In this document: positions 1 through 4,812 of the stretch, in pieces
How positions within the stretch are numbered: the first letter of the stretch is position 1
Layout of the letters: every line of letters begins with the position of its first letter
NCBI GenBank assembly: GCA_011049495.1
Contig: DSBF01000111.1
Coordinates: forward strand, 1 to 5,184
Origin: Ignavibacteria bacterium
Lineage (GTDB): Bacteria > Bacteroidota > Ignavibacteria > Ignavibacteriales > Melioribacteraceae
Direction of reading: 5' to 3'
DNA: 5,184 nt
Notes under the pieces: model-generated
The model's database searches: none
Seen by the model: only the letters and a program-made list of their open reading frames with translations
What the model was told of the DNA's origin: nothing
Translations under genes and position numbers: made by a program

Positions 1-135
1 CTCTTCCAAGGAGAAAAAGAAGCGGGGAGTTATGAGTATGTATTTGAAAATAAGAGCTTAAGTACAGGAGTATATTTCTACGTTTTGGAATCTCAGCAAG
101 TAAGATTAAGCCGCAAGATGATGCTGATAAAATAA
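1..135 (+). CDS. C-terminal fragment of a secreted protein with a type IX secretion (Por) sorting domain; 5' end outside window
   Basis: Frame 1 is open from the window edge to a TAA at 133-135, giving 44 residues. The fragment has the pattern of a type A T9SS C-terminal sorting domain: a G-S-Y-x-Y-V-F strand, then LSTGVYFYVLES, then a final strand ending RLSRKMMLIK. In this family the domain directs an outer-membrane-translocated protein to the type IX machinery. It is usually cleaved off, and the protein is then released or anchored at the surface. The fold is a small beta-sandwich at the extreme C-terminus, which matches the stop position. The catalytic or structural part of the protein lies outside the window, so its activity cannot be named. 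A FlgD-like Ig domain looks similar at this length and is the main alternative. A strong hairpin begins immediately after the stop codon. Confidence 0.75.
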   Translation, partial: LFQGEKEAGSYEYVFENKSLSTGVYFYVLESQQVRLSRKMMLIK

Positions 136-163
136 GTAACCGCTGACATTTGTCGGCGGTTAC
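136..163. terminator. Strong hairpin between convergent genes, probable bidirectional terminator
   Basis: Arms 136-147 and 152-163 form a 12-bp stem with one T-G wobble (144 with 155) and an ATTT tetraloop at 148-151. The hairpin starts one base after the TAA of the plus-strand gene. On the plus strand no T-run follows (GGTTGCC). On the minus strand the hairpin is followed by TTATTTTATC, a better U-rich tail. It may therefore terminate the rsmF operon from the right as well as the T9SS gene from the left. The minus-strand stop (rsmF) is about 110 bases upstream of it. The stem is directly visible; the terminator role is inferred. Confidence 0.65.
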
Positions 164-256
164 GGTTGCCAGTCAATCAACCACATTAGCAAAATGTTGG
201 CGGCTACATTGTTATGGTCATTGGTAATTTGGGAGGTCTAAACCAAGCGACCACAA

Positions 257-270
257 AGGTTCTACAACCT
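257..270 (-). terminator. Short hairpin just after the rsmF stop, weak terminator candidate
   Basis: On the minus strand, three bases after the rsmF TGA (276-274), AGGTT-GTAG-AACCT forms a perfect 5-bp stem with a 4-base loop. It is followed by TTTG, which is only a short T tract. A stem this small is weak alone; the larger hairpin at 136-163 is the better stop signal. The rest of the 164-256 gap holds only small imperfect inverted repeats, such as 183-187 with 193-197 and 216-225 with 242-252. I see no gene there. Confidence 0.25.
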
Positions 271-273
271 CTT

Positions 274-1707
274 TCACAAAACAATAATCTCCCCCGTCCG
301 CATATTGCGGGGAAATTGGCTCTTTATCCCATCTTCAAATGCAATTGCTGTTCCCAAATCGAGATCACGGGAAGTGATAAGTTTTTGTCCAGGTTGTTCA
401 ATCATTCTTTTTATTGTTCCGCCGGTAAGGTAGGTTTTTAAGTCTTCGGTAGAGGGTAAGTCAATTTTGTTTTTGGTAATAAATGGAGCAAAGTAACGCG
501 CACCGAGAGTATGGAAATGAACAGCATCATTTTTGTCAATCAATCCGAAAGGTGTTCCGATTCTATGAAACACACTTAGATCATCCGCTTCCCAACTCTT
601 GTGGAGAAAGAAAATATCTTTACCTCTAAATAAATATTGATGTTCTTCAAACTGCTCGAAAGGAATTCCAAAGTACTCTGCTAACTCTCTTAAATACTTT
701 TCTATTTTTTTACTTCTCGCAGAAATTAGTTCACGTTCTCTTGGTTTTATTTCTGCTTTTCTGTTCGCAATGGTAGTACCGGTTTTCCTCAGCTTAGCGA
801 CAAAAAATCCTTCGGAATTAATTTCCCACGGAACTATTCTTTTTGTTTTACTTAACTCGGAAGAAAACTGTTCACCGTTATAACTTGTAAATCCATCGTT
901 GGATTTTACCGGGAGTTCAATTTCCTCTAATTCAACGGGATAGTTTTGCAGAACTTTATTTATAATAAATTCATTTTCTTCGACGGTCATAGTACAAGTT
1001 GAATAAACAATTTCACCGCCGGTCTTAGCCATTTTAATTGCACTTATTAACATCCTTAATTGAAGGTTCGCAATTTTATCAACTTGGTTTGTGTTCCACC
1101 AATTACTTACTTCACCCTTCTTTTGAACAATACCAAGCGCGCTGCACGGCGCATCAACCAAAATTTTATCGAAATAATTTTCAAATACTTTGCTGAGCAG
1201 TTCACCTTTGAATTTTATTACTCCGATGTTCACAAAGTTTAGCTTATCGAGATTAAATACCAATCCCTTTAGCCGGTTAACATTAGGTTCATTTGCATAA
1301 AGAGTTCCGCGGTTGTTCATCATCTCTGCAAGCTGTGTAGTTTTTGAACCGGGCGCCGCGGCAAGATCCAAAACTTTTTCATTCTCGTTCGGTTTAAGAA
1401 TTAGAGGCGGAATCATTGAAGATAAACTTTGTATATAGTATTTACCGACTGCAAATTCCAAAGTCTTACCAATTACTTCACTTCCTTTTAATACCCGGTA
1501 AGCACGGGGTACATTTAAAATTTTCTCCAATTCAATCTCATAAGATGATAGTCTGTTAACCATTTCCTTTTCGTCAATAAAAGAAGAAATTCTTAAATAA
1601 GGTTTGTATTCGCTTTGATGATACTCGATATACTTTGACAGAAATTCTTCGCCGAAAGTATTGTTTATATAGTTGGAGATGTTTTCACTTAACGAAATGT
1701 TCTGCAT
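274..1707 (-). CDS. rsmF: RsmF-like rRNA cytosine-C5 methyltransferase (NOL1/NOP2/Sun family)
   Basis: The 477-residue protein transfers a methyl group from S-adenosylmethionine to C5 of an RNA cytosine. E. coli RsmF (YebU, about 479 residues) acts on C1407 of 16S rRNA. Visible parts in order are: an N-terminal RNA-binding region (about 1-90); GKYYIQSLSSMIPP (88-101); SAM-binding motif I LDLAAAPGSKT (114-124); motif IV DAPCSALG (185-192) with Cys188, which in this family helps release the product; and motif VI YSTCT (235-239) with the nucleophile Cys238, followed by VEENE. After about residue 310 there is a long C-terminal extension containing IGTPFGL and ARYFAP. It fits the PUA-like tail that distinguishes RsmF from the shorter RsmB and NSUN-type enzymes. 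Motif IV has Ala190 where Gly is usual. The ATG lies one base after the stop of the upstream gene with only a weak ribosome site (AAGCGG), suggesting translational coupling. The family is certain; the exact target cytosine is inferred, and another 16S site or tRNA remains possible. Confidence 0.9.
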   Translation of the reverse strand: MQNISLSENISNYINNTFGEEFLSKYIEYHQSEYKPYLRISSFIDEKEMVNRLSSYEIELEKILNVPRAYRVLKGSEVIGKTLEFAVGKYYIQSLSSMIPPLILKPNENEKVLDLAAAPGSKTTQLAEMMNNRGTLYANEPNVNRLKGLVFNLDKLNFVNIGVIKFKGELLSKVFENYFDKILVDAPCSALGIVQKKGEVSNWWNTNQVDKIANLQLRMLISAIKMAKTGGEIVYSTCTMTVEENEFIINKVLQNYPVELEEIELPVKSNDGFTSYNGEQFSSELSKTKRIVPWEINSEGFFVAKLRKTGTTIANRKAEIKPRERELISARSKKIEKYLRELAEYFGIPFEQFEEHQYLFRGKDIFFLHKSWEADDLSVFHRIGTPFGLIDKNDAVHFHTLGARYFAPFITKNKIDLPSTEDLKTYLTGGTIKRMIEQPGQKLITSRDLDLGTAIAFEDGIKSQFPRNMRTGEIIVL

Positions 1708-1708
1708 T

Positions 1709-2134
1709 TTAATGCCGCTTCAAGTTGAGCGAGTTGAATATATAGTTTGAAATTTCGGGGAATGATTTTGATTCCGGGAATTGCGATTTGAATTCTTTTT
1801 TAATTTGATCGAGTAAATCATCTAAATAGTTTTCGTATGATTTTACAACCGACTTAATTTCTTCTGGATGAACGGGACATTTAATCGAAAGTGGTTTATT
1901 CATATTTGCGTACAAAATATATTTTGCTTTGTAGATATCTTCAACTTTTAGAAATTCGTTTCCTTTTTCATCAAGTAATTCATAAGTTCCAAAAAGCTCA
2001 GATCCCAAAATCAAGACTTTACCGGGTAATTTAATTTCATCGGTTTGAGATGAAGATAAAAAATCACCGGGAAAAGATTTAATCTCATCACGTTTTAACT
2101 GCACCCAATTTTTAGCGAATTCTTTTTCTCTCAT
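1709..2134 (-). CDS. Uncharacterised 141-residue protein between mazF and rsmF
   Basis: I do not recognise this family. The protein is hydrophilic and charged (rich in Lys and Glu), with no signal peptide or membrane segment, so it is probably cytoplasmic. Residues 35-85 look beta-rich around KLPGKVLILGSELFGTYEL (35-53) and AKYILYA (70-76). Residues 90-116 look like a long amphipathic helix (EEIKSVVKSYENYLDDLLDQ). The only cysteine is Cys86, in KCPVHPEE. The ATG at 2134 is the only possible common start, because in-frame codons upstream run straight back to the mazF stop (2158-2156) without ATG, GTG or TTG. No good Shine-Dalgarno sequence is visible. It lies 21 bases after mazF and one base before rsmF, so it is probably co-translated with rsmF. 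A role tied to rRNA methylation or ribosome assembly is possible, but nothing in the residues shows it. The long open frame, sensible amino acid composition and tight spacing support a real gene. Confidence 0.75.
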   Translation of the reverse strand: MREKEFAKNWVQLKRDEIKSFPGDFLSSSQTDEIKLPGKVLILGSELFGTYELLDEKGNEFLKVEDIYKAKYILYANMNKPLSIKCPVHPEEIKSVVKSYENYLDDLLDQIKKEFKSQFPESKSFPEISNYIFNSLNLKRH

Positions 2135-2155
2135 AGGACTGTTGAAATGCTTTTT

Positions 2156-2503
2156 TTAGATATTTATCAACACATTAATTTTATTTAATGTTTCGGAAAG
2201 CGCAATATTTGGCAGTTTACAGATGAACTCGGCATTACGAATTTTCCAGTCAAGATTTTTTACCTGATCTGAAAGGATTACTCCATCAATTTCCAAATTG
2301 ACCGGCAGTCTAACTTCAAACGGATAATTTTTTACTTGGGATGTAATCGGGCAGAATAATGCTAAACCTGTTTTCTCATTATAGATTTTTGGAGAAATAA
2401 CCAAAGCAGGGCGTCTTCCGGATTGTTCATGACCTAATTGCAGATCAAAATTCAACCAAACAACATCAGCCCGTTCAGGCACATATGATTTTGATTTTAC
2501 CAA
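2156..2503 (-). CDS. mazF: MazF endoribonuclease toxin of a type II toxin-antitoxin system, TTG start
   Basis: This 115-residue protein is a MazF/PemK-family mRNA interferase. In the E. coli homologue it cuts single-stranded RNA at ACA and is blocked by MazE. It resembles E. coli MazF end to end: YVPERADVVWLNFD (7-20), GHEQSGRRPALVISP (24-38), NEKTGLALFCPITSQVKNYPFEV (42-64), DQVKNLDW and a final NKINVLINI. Arg31 and Thr54 correspond to the catalytic Arg29 and Thr52 of E. coli MazF, so the toxin looks intact. The start is TTG at 2503: an in-frame TGA (2509-2507) lies just upstream, no ATG is available near the N-terminus, and TTG yields MVKSKSYVP, which lines up with MVSRYVP of E. coli. TTG overlaps the mazE stop by 7 bases (TTGGTAA). 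A weak GGAA about 8 bases upstream may serve as the ribosome site. Poor initiation coupled to mazE would keep toxin below antitoxin. The cleavage specificity of this enzyme is not known from sequence. Confidence 0.95.
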   Translation of the reverse strand: MVKSKSYVPERADVVWLNFDLQLGHEQSGRRPALVISPKIYNEKTGLALFCPITSQVKNYPFEVRLPVNLEIDGVILSDQVKNLDWKIRNAEFICKLPNIALSETLNKINVLINI

Positions 2504-2739
2504 ACTTCATTTCCAATAGGTTCACCAAAATCAATTTCTTTATGAAGGTTTCTTTTGTTTATACCGGAAATCAATTCTTTTAGATCATACTGTTTCTCTT
2601 CAACCGGTTCAACAACAATCTTTTTGTCAACTAAAGTCAGGTTCACATATTTATCTTCACTAATCATTGATTGATCGGCAAATGCCTTTGGAATTCTCAT
2701 TGCTAAACTGTTGCCCCATTTTTGAATTTTCACCTTCAT
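2497..2739 (-). CDS. mazE: MazE antitoxin (AbrB/MazE fold)
   Basis: This 80-residue antitoxin binds and inhibits MazF and, by family precedent, represses its own operon as a dimer. The N-terminal half (1-46) is the swapped-hairpin AbrB/MazE DNA-binding domain: KIQKWGNSLAMRIPKAF (4-20), then YVNLTLVDKKIVVEPV (31-46). It corresponds closely to VKRWGNSPAVRIP and LVDGKLIIEPV in E. coli MazE. The C-terminal half (51-80) is the flexible toxin-binding tail, with LKELISGI, NLHKEIDFGEP (64-74) and the same terminal EVW as the E. coli protein. Phe71 replaces the Trp of the E. coli IDWGEP segment. Start choice is firm: ATG at 2739 has GGAG 7 bases upstream (2747-2750), and the protein begins MKVKIQKWGNS as expected. 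It is the first gene of its transcription unit, behind the promoter at 2767-2797. Its stop overlaps the mazF start. Confidence 0.95.
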   Translation of the reverse strand: MKVKIQKWGNSLAMRIPKAFADQSMISEDKYVNLTLVDKKIVVEPVEEKQYDLKELISGINKRNLHKEIDFGEPIGNEVW

Positions 2740-2746
2740 AGAATTT

Positions 2747-2750
2747 CTCC
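2747..2750 (-). promoter_or_regulatory. Ribosome binding site of mazE
   Basis: CTCC on the plus strand reads GGAG on the minus strand, 7 bases before the mazE ATG. It is much stronger than the GGAA before the mazF TTG, consistent with antitoxin being made in excess. Confidence 0.75.
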
Positions 2751-2753
2751 GAG

Positions 2754-2767
2754 GTTGTTTCTACAAC
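2754..2767. promoter_or_regulatory. Inverted repeat at the expected mazE transcription start
   Basis: GTTGT-TTCT-ACAAC is a perfect 5-bp inverted repeat with a 4-base spacer. It begins at the last base of the -7 element (2767) and covers the likely transcription start, leaving a 5' leader of about 20 bases. It could be an operator half-site pair for the MazE-MazF complex or a small 5' hairpin in the mRNA. The repeat is visible; the function is inferred. Confidence 0.35.
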
Positions 2768-2797
2768 AAAGATACATTTGCAAATCTATTTTTACAA
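2767..2797 (-). promoter_or_regulatory. Bacteroidota-type promoter of the mazEF operon
   Basis: On the minus strand TATCTTTG (2774-2767) matches the TAnnTTTG -7 consensus of Bacteroidota exactly. A TTG -33 element at 2797-2795 lies 20 bases upstream, within the usual spacing. The predicted start of transcription falls near 2760, giving a short leader before the mazE ATG at 2739. No comparable motif is visible before mazF, the 141-residue gene or rsmF, so this promoter may drive all four genes. Confidence 0.65.
2776..2785. promoter_or_regulatory. Perfect 10-bp palindrome between promoter elements, candidate MazE operator
   Basis: ATTTGCAAAT is its own reverse complement and lies between the -7 and -33 elements, a classic repressor position. 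MazE-family antitoxins autoregulate by binding palindromic sites in their own promoters. A second, 8-bp palindrome lies at 2795-2802. Binding is inferred. Confidence 0.45.
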
Positions 2798-2802
2798 TAT
2801 TG
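2795..2802. promoter_or_regulatory. 8-bp palindrome over the mazE -33 element
   Basis: CAATATTG is a perfect palindrome whose minus-strand reading supplies the TTG of the -33 element. Its centre lies 18 bases from that of the 2776-2785 palindrome, close to two helical turns. It may be a second operator site, but 8-bp AT-rich palindromes also occur by chance. Confidence 0.3.
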
Positions 2803-2817
2803 AGGACAAAAGTTTTT

Positions 2818-2833
2818 ACTGTCATTAAACAGT
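2818..2833 (-). terminator. Small hairpin after the propeller lipoprotein gene, weak terminator candidate
   Basis: On the minus strand ACTGT-TTAATG-ACAGT (5-bp stem, 6-base loop) begins two bases after the TGA of the propeller gene. It is followed by AAAAACTTTTG. The T tract is short and late, so termination may be partial. The location between two transcription units is right, but the structure is weak. Confidence 0.3.
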
Positions 2834-2834
2834 G

Positions 2835-3989
2835 TCACTTCAACGACTCAAAATTAACATCAACTTCCGATGGCTTTTCAATCCAATCAGCAATAAATAC
2901 ATTAGTTACGCGGCTTTCCATTCTATCAATATTCCTATTTGAAGCGAAGACAAGTTTTTTTCCGTCGAAGGAAAACATCGGGAAAGCATCGAATGTACCG
3001 GAATGAGTAATTTGAGTTAATTCTGTTCCGTCTATATTAATCATAAAAATATCAAACAATCTCCCGCCGTATTGCAGCGAATGATGATTTGAACTGAATA
3101 AAATTTTCTTTCCGCTCGGATGGAAGAACGGTGCCCAATTTGCACCGGGTAAATCTGTTACTTTAACAACATTCTTTCCGTCAATATCTGCAATATAAAT
3201 ATCAAGCTCTTTCGGCTCTACTAAACCTTGAGCTAATAATTCACTATAATCTGCTGCAGCTTGCCCTTTAGGACGACTTGCCCGCCAAACAATTTTCTTT
3301 GAATCGCGAGAAAAAAAAGCACCGCCGTCATAACCTAATTCATTTGTTAATTGAAGGTACTCGCCGGTTTGCAAATCATATCTCCACAAATCTAAATCAC
3401 CTGAACGAGTTGATGTGAAAACAATGTAACGACCGTCGGGAGAAACTGTTGCTTCTGCATCATAACTTTCGCTGCTTATTAATTTTTCAATATTAGAGCC
3501 ATCCGGATTTGCGACATAAATATCATAGCTGTTATAAATAGACCAAACATATCTTCCTTCTGTAAACATAACTTCTTCCGGGCACGCTGCATCAGTTTCA
3601 TGTGTTGATGCAAAAACAATTCTGCCGTCTTTAAGAAAATAAGCACAAGTTGTTCTTCCGAGACCGGTTGATACAAGTTGATATTGTTCACCGCTTTCAA
3701 GCAGCGAGCCGTCAGCGTTCATCAAAAATATTTGATCGCATTCTTGCGAATTTATTTCATCCCAATCACTTTGAAAGACAAGCTGTTTATCATCAAAGCT
3801 AAAGTATGCTTCGGCATTGTTGCCGCCGAAAGTTAATTGTTTGATGTTTCGAAGATGTATTTCACCGGTGAATCTTAGTGAATCTAATTCAGCTTTATAT
3901 TCATCCGATGAAGAACTACCGCATTGAACAAAAAAGATTGTCGAAAAAAATATAGCAATGGGAAATATTATGTTAGATTTAAAACTCAT
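2835..3989 (-). CDS. TolB-like six-bladed PD40 beta-propeller lipoprotein
   Basis: This 384-residue protein begins with a lipoprotein signal: a hydrophobic stretch (6-21) ending F-V-Q-C with Cys23 as the lipid-modified residue, then GSSSSDE. Gln at -1 is unusual for a lipobox. The rest is a propeller of PD40/WD40-like repeats, each with a strand pattern like SPDGRYIVFTS followed by D-I-Y-x-A-N-x-D-G-S. I count about six blades: 50-95, 110-160, 175-210, 218-270, 282-322 and 330-370. Six blades match the TolB propeller. TolB itself is a soluble periplasmic protein of the Tol-Pal system, so tolB is not assigned. Related propellers, as I recall the family, share the CDQIF, TTCAYF and CPEE cysteine segments (Cys84, Cys115, Cys136) and are sometimes fused to an M28 peptidase; no such domain is present here. 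The likely location is the outer face of the inner membrane or the outer membrane. ATG at 3989 has AGGAG 5 bases upstream. It follows lgt by 30 bases in one operon. Substrate or partner is unknown. Confidence 0.85.
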   Translation of the reverse strand: MSFKSNIIFPIAIFFSTIFFVQCGSSSSDEYKAELDSLRFTGEIHLRNIKQLTFGGNNAEAYFSFDDKQLVFQSDWDEINSQECDQIFLMNADGSLLESGEQYQLVSTGLGRTTCAYFLKDGRIVFASTHETDAACPEEVMFTEGRYVWSIYNSYDIYVANPDGSNIEKLISSESYDAEATVSPDGRYIVFTSTRSGDLDLWRYDLQTGEYLQLTNELGYDGGAFFSRDSKKIVWRASRPKGQAAADYSELLAQGLVEPKELDIYIADIDGKNVVKVTDLPGANWAPFFHPSGKKILFSSNHHSLQYGGRLFDIFMINIDGTELTQITHSGTFDAFPMFSFDGKKLVFASNRNIDRMESRVTNVFIADWIEKPSEVDVNFESLK

Positions 3990-3994
3990 TTTTT

Positions 3995-3999
3995 CTCCT
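3995..3999 (-). promoter_or_regulatory. Ribosome binding site of the propeller lipoprotein gene
   Basis: CTCCT on the plus strand reads AGGAG on the minus strand, 5 bases before the ATG. It fixes the start at 3989, which also places the signal peptide at the N-terminus. The remainder of the 30-base lgt-to-propeller gap shows no promoter. Confidence 0.75.
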
Positions 4000-4019
4000 G
4001 TGGAATTGATATAAAAAGT

Positions 4020-4802
4020 TTACACCTGAGGTTTGGACCTTAATCGTGTAATGATAAAATACAACCCGGTGATTATTAGCGGAATGCTTAACAATTGACC
4101 CATGTTAAGAATCCACCCTTCTTCAAAATAAGTTTGATTTTCTTTAAAAAACTCAACTATAAATCGATGCCCGAAAATTAAAAACAAAAATAAGCCGAAC
4201 ATTAGTCCGTCTTTAATTGTTTTGTAATTCTTTTTATAAATAAAAAATAAGACAAAGAAAGTTGCGAGATAACCTAATGCTTCGTAAAGCTGTGCAGGAT
4301 GACGGGGAATACTATCGACCTTAGCAAAAACAAATGCCCACGGCATATCGGTAGGCAGACCAATAATTTCAGAATTAAACAAGTTACCCATTCTTATAAA
4401 AAATCCACCGAGTGCGGCTGTAATTACAACTCTATCAAGTACCCACAGGTACTTAGCATTTTTAATTTTCTTAATATAAAAGTATAACGCACTTAAAATC
4501 CCGATAGCGGCACCATGACTAGCTAAACCTCCGCGCCAAACCGCAATTATTTCAAACGGATTTTGAAAATAAAAAGAAGGGTTATAAAACAAACAATGCC
4601 CAAGGCGTGCACCCACAACAGTACCGATTATCATATACCAAACTAATTCGGATATTTCTTTTTCAGGTCTCTTTTCCAACCTATAAATCCAAATAAAAAT
4701 TTGGTAACCGACAATAAAAGTTAGTGCGAAAAGTACACCATACCATCGCACTGTAAATGGTCCAAGAGAAATTATATTAGGATCAACATCCCAAACTATC
4801 AA
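4020..4802 (-). CDS. lgt: Prolipoprotein diacylglyceryl transferase
   Basis: Lgt moves diacylglyceryl from phosphatidylglycerol to the lipobox cysteine of prolipoproteins, the first step of bacterial lipoprotein maturation, in the inner membrane. The 260 residues form a multi-pass membrane protein. Family motifs in order are: VRWYGVLFAL (18-27), GARLGHCLFYNP (64-75), WRGGLASHG (89-97) with His96 (E. coli His103), GGFFIRMGNLFNSEIIG (132-148) with Arg137, Asn140 and Glu145 (E. coli Arg143, Asn146, Glu151), PRHPAQLYEA (166-175), and HRFIVEFFKENQ (212-223) with Arg213 (E. coli Arg239). All key charged residues are present, so it looks active. The start is TTG at 4802: an in-frame TGA lies seven codons upstream, no ATG or GTG intervenes, and GAGG sits 5 bases before. 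The result, MIVWDVDPNIISLGPF, is a normal Lgt N-terminus. It follows the ABC permease by 10 bases and precedes a lipoprotein gene. Confidence 0.96.
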   Translation of the reverse strand: MIVWDVDPNIISLGPFTVRWYGVLFALTFIVGYQIFIWIYRLEKRPEKEISELVWYMIIGTVVGARLGHCLFYNPSFYFQNPFEIIAVWRGGLASHGAAIGILSALYFYIKKIKNAKYLWVLDRVVITAALGGFFIRMGNLFNSEIIGLPTDMPWAFVFAKVDSIPRHPAQLYEALGYLATFFVLFFIYKKNYKTIKDGLMFGLFLFLIFGHRFIVEFFKENQTYFEEGWILNMGQLLSIPLIITGLYFIITRLRSKPQV

Positions 4803-4807
4803 ATGTG

Positions 4808-4811
4808 CCTC
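4808..4811 (-). promoter_or_regulatory. Ribosome binding site supporting the TTG start of lgt
   Basis: The minus strand reads GAGG-CACAT-TTG, so GAGG lies 5 bases before the TTG and directly after the permease stop. Without an ATG or GTG available in the short open stretch upstream, this site decides the start. Confidence 0.65.
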
Positions 4812-4812
4812 A

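Noticed and set aside
214..441. Plus-strand open frame of 75 codons
   Set aside because: It runs antisense through the end of rsmF, has no recognisable domain and is explained by the intact methyltransferase on the other strand.
1060..1242. Plus-strand open frame of 60 codons
   Set aside because: It lies wholly opposite the catalytic core of rsmF (motifs IV to VI); a shadow frame.
2508..2510. ATG at 2510-2508 as an alternative mazF start
   Set aside because: It is out of frame with mazF and runs into a stop after 11 codons; only the TTG at 2503 gives the conserved N-terminus.
2156..2739. Possible enrichment or depletion of ACA (MazF target) sites in the mazEF mRNA
   Set aside because: By eye I count about four in each gene, near what chance would give for the length. 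No self-cleavage or immunity signal can be claimed.
2722..3006. Plus-strand open frame of 94 codons across the mazE promoter
   Set aside because: It is antisense to the end of the propeller gene and the start of mazE, lacks family features, and its region is already explained by the promoter.
3479..3700. Second minus-strand frame of 73 codons inside the propeller gene
   Set aside because: It overlaps the well-supported PD40 repeats in another frame and has no family similarity that I can see.
4299..4487. Plus-strand open frame of 62 codons inside lgt
   Set aside because: It is antisense to conserved Lgt motifs; a shadow of a real gene.
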